Shown here: one piece after another, positions 61,458 to 64,000 of the stretch
Layout: each line of letters opens with the position of its first letter
Numbering within the stretch: position 1 is the first letter of the stretch
Position numbers and translations under genes: made by a program
Notes under the pieces: model-generated
What the model saw: only the letters and a program-made list of their open reading frames with translations
The model's database searches: none
What the model was told of the DNA's origin: nothing
Source: Candidatus Heimdallarchaeota archaeon
GTDB lineage: Archaea; Asgardarchaeota; Heimdallarchaeia; Heimdallarchaeales; Kariarchaeaceae
Assembly: GCA_015522385.1 (NCBI GenBank)
Contig: WAMJ01000292.1
Location: 1 to 64,000, forward strand
DNA: 64,000 nt
Direction of reading: 5' to 3'

Positions 61458-63467
61458 ATGAGAATATTTTTATACACAAACCCTAGTCAATATGTCGTGA
61501 AAACCGCAAAATTAACAGGCATATTAAGTATATTAGTACTTTCTGCCTTTATGATTTTACCTGGGATAGCTCAGAGTACGCAGAACATCTCGGTTAATTC
61601 GAACGACGATCTAGTTTCTCTCGGACTTCCGGGTTCGGGGACAGAGAATGATCCTTACATATTGAGTTCAAATAATCTTGAGATCGGTGATCGGAGTGCA
61701 ATTGAAATCAAAAATACAGATCTCTATCTTGTGATAAGGGATAATACAATCACAGGTATGGATCCAAGTTCGTTCCTACCAGTTTATGGGATTCACCTCT
61801 ATAACACCACCAACCTCATAATTGAGAACAATAATCTCACGTCTATCAGGGATTCAGCCATCTATGTTGAGTACTCGGACAACATCACCATCAGGAACAA
61901 CACCATCGAGAAGATCGGGGATTGGGGCATCTCATTCTACTACACAAATGACGTGCTCATCTTCAACAATACCCTGATCAATATTGGAAGAACAGGCATT
62001 TCAGGAATATGTTTCAGCTGTAGTAGTGTAGATATTGTTAACAATACAGTTACTGACTCCAATATGGGGATAATTGCAGGCCAAGGTTTCACCTCTGGAA
62101 ATGCACTATTTGACAATAAAGTGGGAATTGTCTTGAGTGTCCACAATGCGACTATATTCAACAATACCATGTCAAACAATAGCATCGGTATATCAATCAA
62201 TACAGGTCACCAGAATGGTGCCATACCAAATTATGTGTATAGCAATACCATAGAGAGGAATGCCCTAGGTGTACGTAACTACTATACCACCAAAACATTC
62301 TTTACCAGAAATATGATCAGGATGAACACCTACGGGGTGAACTTCACCTATGAGTTCTCAGATTTTGAGTTCTCGGATAATACAGTCACAAACAATACAA
62401 TTGGCGGTATGTCTCTTCCCGTGAGCAGAGGATTCGTCCTGAGGAACAACACTGTTGTCACTAATGGGAATTACGACATGTGGCTAGGTCCCGAATCTGG
62501 GGCCGTTGTGCTATTCCGAAATGATCTGAGGAACTCTACGGTAATTGATGAGGGTGAGTCCAATATCTTTGAGATGAATTACTGGGGACAACTGGCCCTT
62601 GGCGATTCAGATTCAAATGGTGTGTACGACTCGAAATACGGACTGGATCCCCTTCCGTTAGTCTCAAGAGACACAATCGTGACCGATGAATTTACCACGC
62701 CAACCCTATATACAAATAAAGGGTACCTGAAAGGAAATGCATACTTCTGGTTCGTACTCAACGTGAACGAGGACTATTCGGGGACACTATCTTCGAGTTA
62801 CGAATTTTCAGTTGATGGAGGGAGCACGTGGATTCAGATGACTCCCTCGGGTAATACAGCATATATCCCGACACTTCCATATGAGGACAAGGAGATACTG
62901 GCCAGAGTTGTCCTTGACTCGGGAACTATATCCAAGAACACAACAAGAACTTATGAAATAAGGAACAGGAAGTTATTCGGAGGGATGATAACCTCTCCAT
63001 CCATATCAGGAATATACTACAATACCCTAAATGTGACATGGTATGCAGGATACGTGGATGGGAATCCACCCACTTCCGTTAGCTACAACCTCTATTTCAG
63101 AGAGTACAGTCTCCCAGACGAACCATTCAGACCAATAGCCATGAACATATCTGGTACCAGTTATGCTTGGGATATATCCGGATTGAAAAGGACAAGTTAT
63201 ACTATAATTCTGGAGACGGTTAGTGAGATCGGATCGGTCAATGACACTGTCGCTGGTTTCTGGATTGAAGATCAACCCACTTCCAGTTCTACAACATTAG
63301 AGACCTCGTCACCAATAGCCAACACCACCAGCTCACAGGCGGTGAATACCACCATTGGGACATTAGACGATACGAAGACAGTGGCATCACCACTCCCCCT
63401 TACCCCAGTGGTTGTATCGATGTTTGTGATATGGATCTTTAGACGGCGAAGTTCTAGGATAAAATAG
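61458..63467 (+). CDS. Secreted right-handed beta-helix (NosD-like) surface protein with membrane anchor (669 aa)
   Basis: The N-terminal signal segment (about 15-40, ending near GIAQS) is followed by a parallel beta-helix made of many short repeats with Asn ladders (NNTLINIGRTGI, NNTVTDSNMGI, NNTMSNNSIGI; about 85-390), typical of NosD/periplasmic copper-binding-type and PbH1 proteins. Then come beta-sandwich domains (about 430-610, the last fibronectin-like: NTLNVTWYAGYVDGNPP), a Ser/Thr-rich linker and a final hydrophobic segment followed by RRRSSRIK. There are many N-x-S/T sequons. It probably binds polysaccharide or acts in the surface layer; catalytic residues are not evident. Confidence 0.82.
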   Translation: MRIFLYTNPSQYVVKTAKLTGILSILVLSAFMILPGIAQSTQNISVNSNDDLVSLGLPGSGTENDPYILSSNNLEIGDRSAIEIKNTDLYLVIRDNTITGMDPSSFLPVYGIHLYNTTNLIIENNNLTSIRDSAIYVEYSDNITIRNNTIEKIGDWGISFYYTNDVLIFNNTLINIGRTGISGICFSCSSVDIVNNTVTDSNMGIIAGQGFTSGNALFDNKVGIVLSVHNATIFNNTMSNNSIGISINTGHQNGAIPNYVYSNTIERNALGVRNYYTTKTFFTRNMIRMNTYGVNFTYEFSDFEFSDNTVTNNTIGGMSLPVSRGFVLRNNTVVTNGNYDMWLGPESGAVVLFRNDLRNSTVIDEGESNIFEMNYWGQLALGDSDSNGVYDSKYGLDPLPLVSRDTIVTDEFTTPTLYTNKGYLKGNAYFWFVLNVNEDYSGTLSSSYEFSVDGGSTWIQMTPSGNTAYIPTLPYEDKEILARVVLDSGTISKNTTRTYEIRNRKLFGGMITSPSISGIYYNTLNVTWYAGYVDGNPPTSVSYNLYFREYSLPDEPFRPIAMNISGTSYAWDISGLKRTSYTIILETVSEIGSVNDTVAGFWIEDQPTSSSTTLETSSPIANTTSSQAVNTTIGTLDDTKTVASPLPLTPVVVSMFVIWIFRRRSSRIK

Positions 63468-63471
63468 CTTG

Positions 63472-63831
63472 TTACGCTAATAGTCTGTCATCTAGCTCAA
63501 GTGAACTGATCTGTTGATACAGCTTCTCAATAGTGTAATCTTCCATTATTCTTACCCTATCCAAGTGCTCTGCAAAATCCTTCTCGAAGTCATGTAGAAG
63601 ATCAAGGTCAATAAATATAAGCTCGGCTCTCTTAGCCAGTTTCAAAGTCAAATTTCTGAAATCAGGAAGGACATCCCACCATTGGCATTCCTTTGAACCA
63701 TGACGGATGACCTTGACCTCTGCACCGAGGCTGCATAAATGGCTTTGGGAGAAGGTGTCTCCATTCAATTTTGACGAGGGTCTCGTCTCTAAATCTGTCT
63801 CCCTTGATATGTGGACAACCATTACAGTCAT
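63472..63831 (-). CDS. Unknown protein (119 aa)
   Basis: Not recognised. A soluble protein with VEVKVIRHG-like strands, a WWDVLPDFRNLTLKLAKRAELIFIDLDLLHDFEKDF segment and a helical C-terminus. It starts at an ATG (MTVMVVHISRE) and ends 5 bp from the stop of the convergent beta-helix protein. The hydrophobic AELIFIDLDLL strand suggests an alpha/beta fold. It may be a standalone gene or part of a unit beginning beyond 63831. Confidence 0.5.
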   Translation of the reverse strand: MTVMVVHISRETDLETRPSSKLNGDTFSQSHLCSLGAEVKVIRHGSKECQWWDVLPDFRNLTLKLAKRAELIFIDLDLLHDFEKDFAEHLDRVRIMEDYTIEKLYQQISSLELDDRLLA

Positions 63832-63907
63832 AGAATAAAATTGTCAGAAAATTATATAAGCAATTCTAGATTGAGGATGAGGGTATTGTCTCTATATTTT
63901 CTCAATA

Positions 63908-64000
63908 TTGACAGTATGTCCAAACTACAGAGAAGCAACACACGGAAAGATAGACAGAATCCTTAAGGTCATAGAGGAGTACGTACACATGTGTTCATTC
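63908..64000 (+). CDS. Possible start of a gene running off the right edge
   Basis: An open frame from about 63881 to the window end reads TVCPNYREATHGKIDRILK followed by VIEEYVHMCSF, which looks like real protein sequence. The only start codon in frame is a TTG at 63908. TATA-like ATTATATAAG (63851-63860) is upstream and implies transcription from about 63882. The fragment is too short to assign a family; a chance open frame is possible. Confidence 0.25.
   Translation, partial: MTVCPNYREATHGKIDRILKVIEEYVHMCSF

Overview
The window comes from an archaeon, most likely of the Asgard group. Archaeal markers are a CDP-archaeol synthase, a geranylgeranyl-reductase-type flavoprotein, Pth2, TruD, an archaeal NusA-like KH protein, a RecJ-like protein with DnaJ-type zinc fingers, an archaeal/eukaryal-type Elp3 end, and many TATA boxes about 26 nt before start codons (leaderless geometry). 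The Asgard suggestion rests mainly on a Rab/Ras-like small GTPase with intact G1-G3 and G5 motifs. The exact lineage cannot be read from the sequence alone. No rRNA, tRNA, CRISPR array, transposase or phage gene was seen.

Layout. 0-6.2 kb: the end of elp3, two unknown genes, three small zinc-ribbon proteins, an unknown 768-aa membrane protein, a crotonase and the small GTPase. 6.3-12.4 kb: molybdenum cofactor genes (moaA on the minus strand; moaC, moaB, moaE on plus) mixed with RNA-maintenance genes (nusA-like, truD, pth2) and a GGR-family flavoprotein. 12.4-14.7 kb: an AbrB-like DUF2080 protein, a divergent ChrA-like transporter, a 4-TM protein and an HxlR regulator. 14.7-36.5 kb: a surface/export island with two tandem giant secreted membrane-anchored proteins (about 2220 and 2920 aa; one with about 26 DxDxDG calcium-type repeats, the other with FG-GAP/VCBS-like propeller repeats), a smaller propeller protein, and an FtsX-type ABC permease with two different ATPases, one of which ends in an AbrB-like domain. 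36.7-40.5 kb: etfBA, a small TerB-like protein and a group II PLP decarboxylase. 40.5-45.4 kb: a MacB-type ABC system with its TetR regulator, divergent from azlCD; between them lie three perfect palindromes spaced exactly 16 bp apart. 45.4-48.4 kb: fixX, fixC, malate dehydrogenase and a 43-aa membrane protein. 48.5-52.4 kb: a Dpp-type permease pair, one fused to an apparent PH-like domain and an acidic tail. 52.4-55.1 kb: RecJ-like protein and carS. 55.3-60.3 kb: a three-gene NAD-linked, bifurcating-type formate dehydrogenase. 60.3-64 kb: a GNAT protein, a secreted beta-helix protein, an unknown gene and a possible gene start at the edge.

How it fits together. The formate dehydrogenase needs molybdopterin, which the moa genes supply. 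EtfAB with FixC/FixX forms a full FixABCX set for electron transfer to quinone, with malate dehydrogenase next to it, so the window points to redox metabolism built on flavin and iron-sulfur carriers. The other theme is the cell surface: at least four proteins share one plan (signal peptide, repeat ectodomain, C-terminal membrane anchor, short basic tail), and two FtsX-type ABC systems sit among them.
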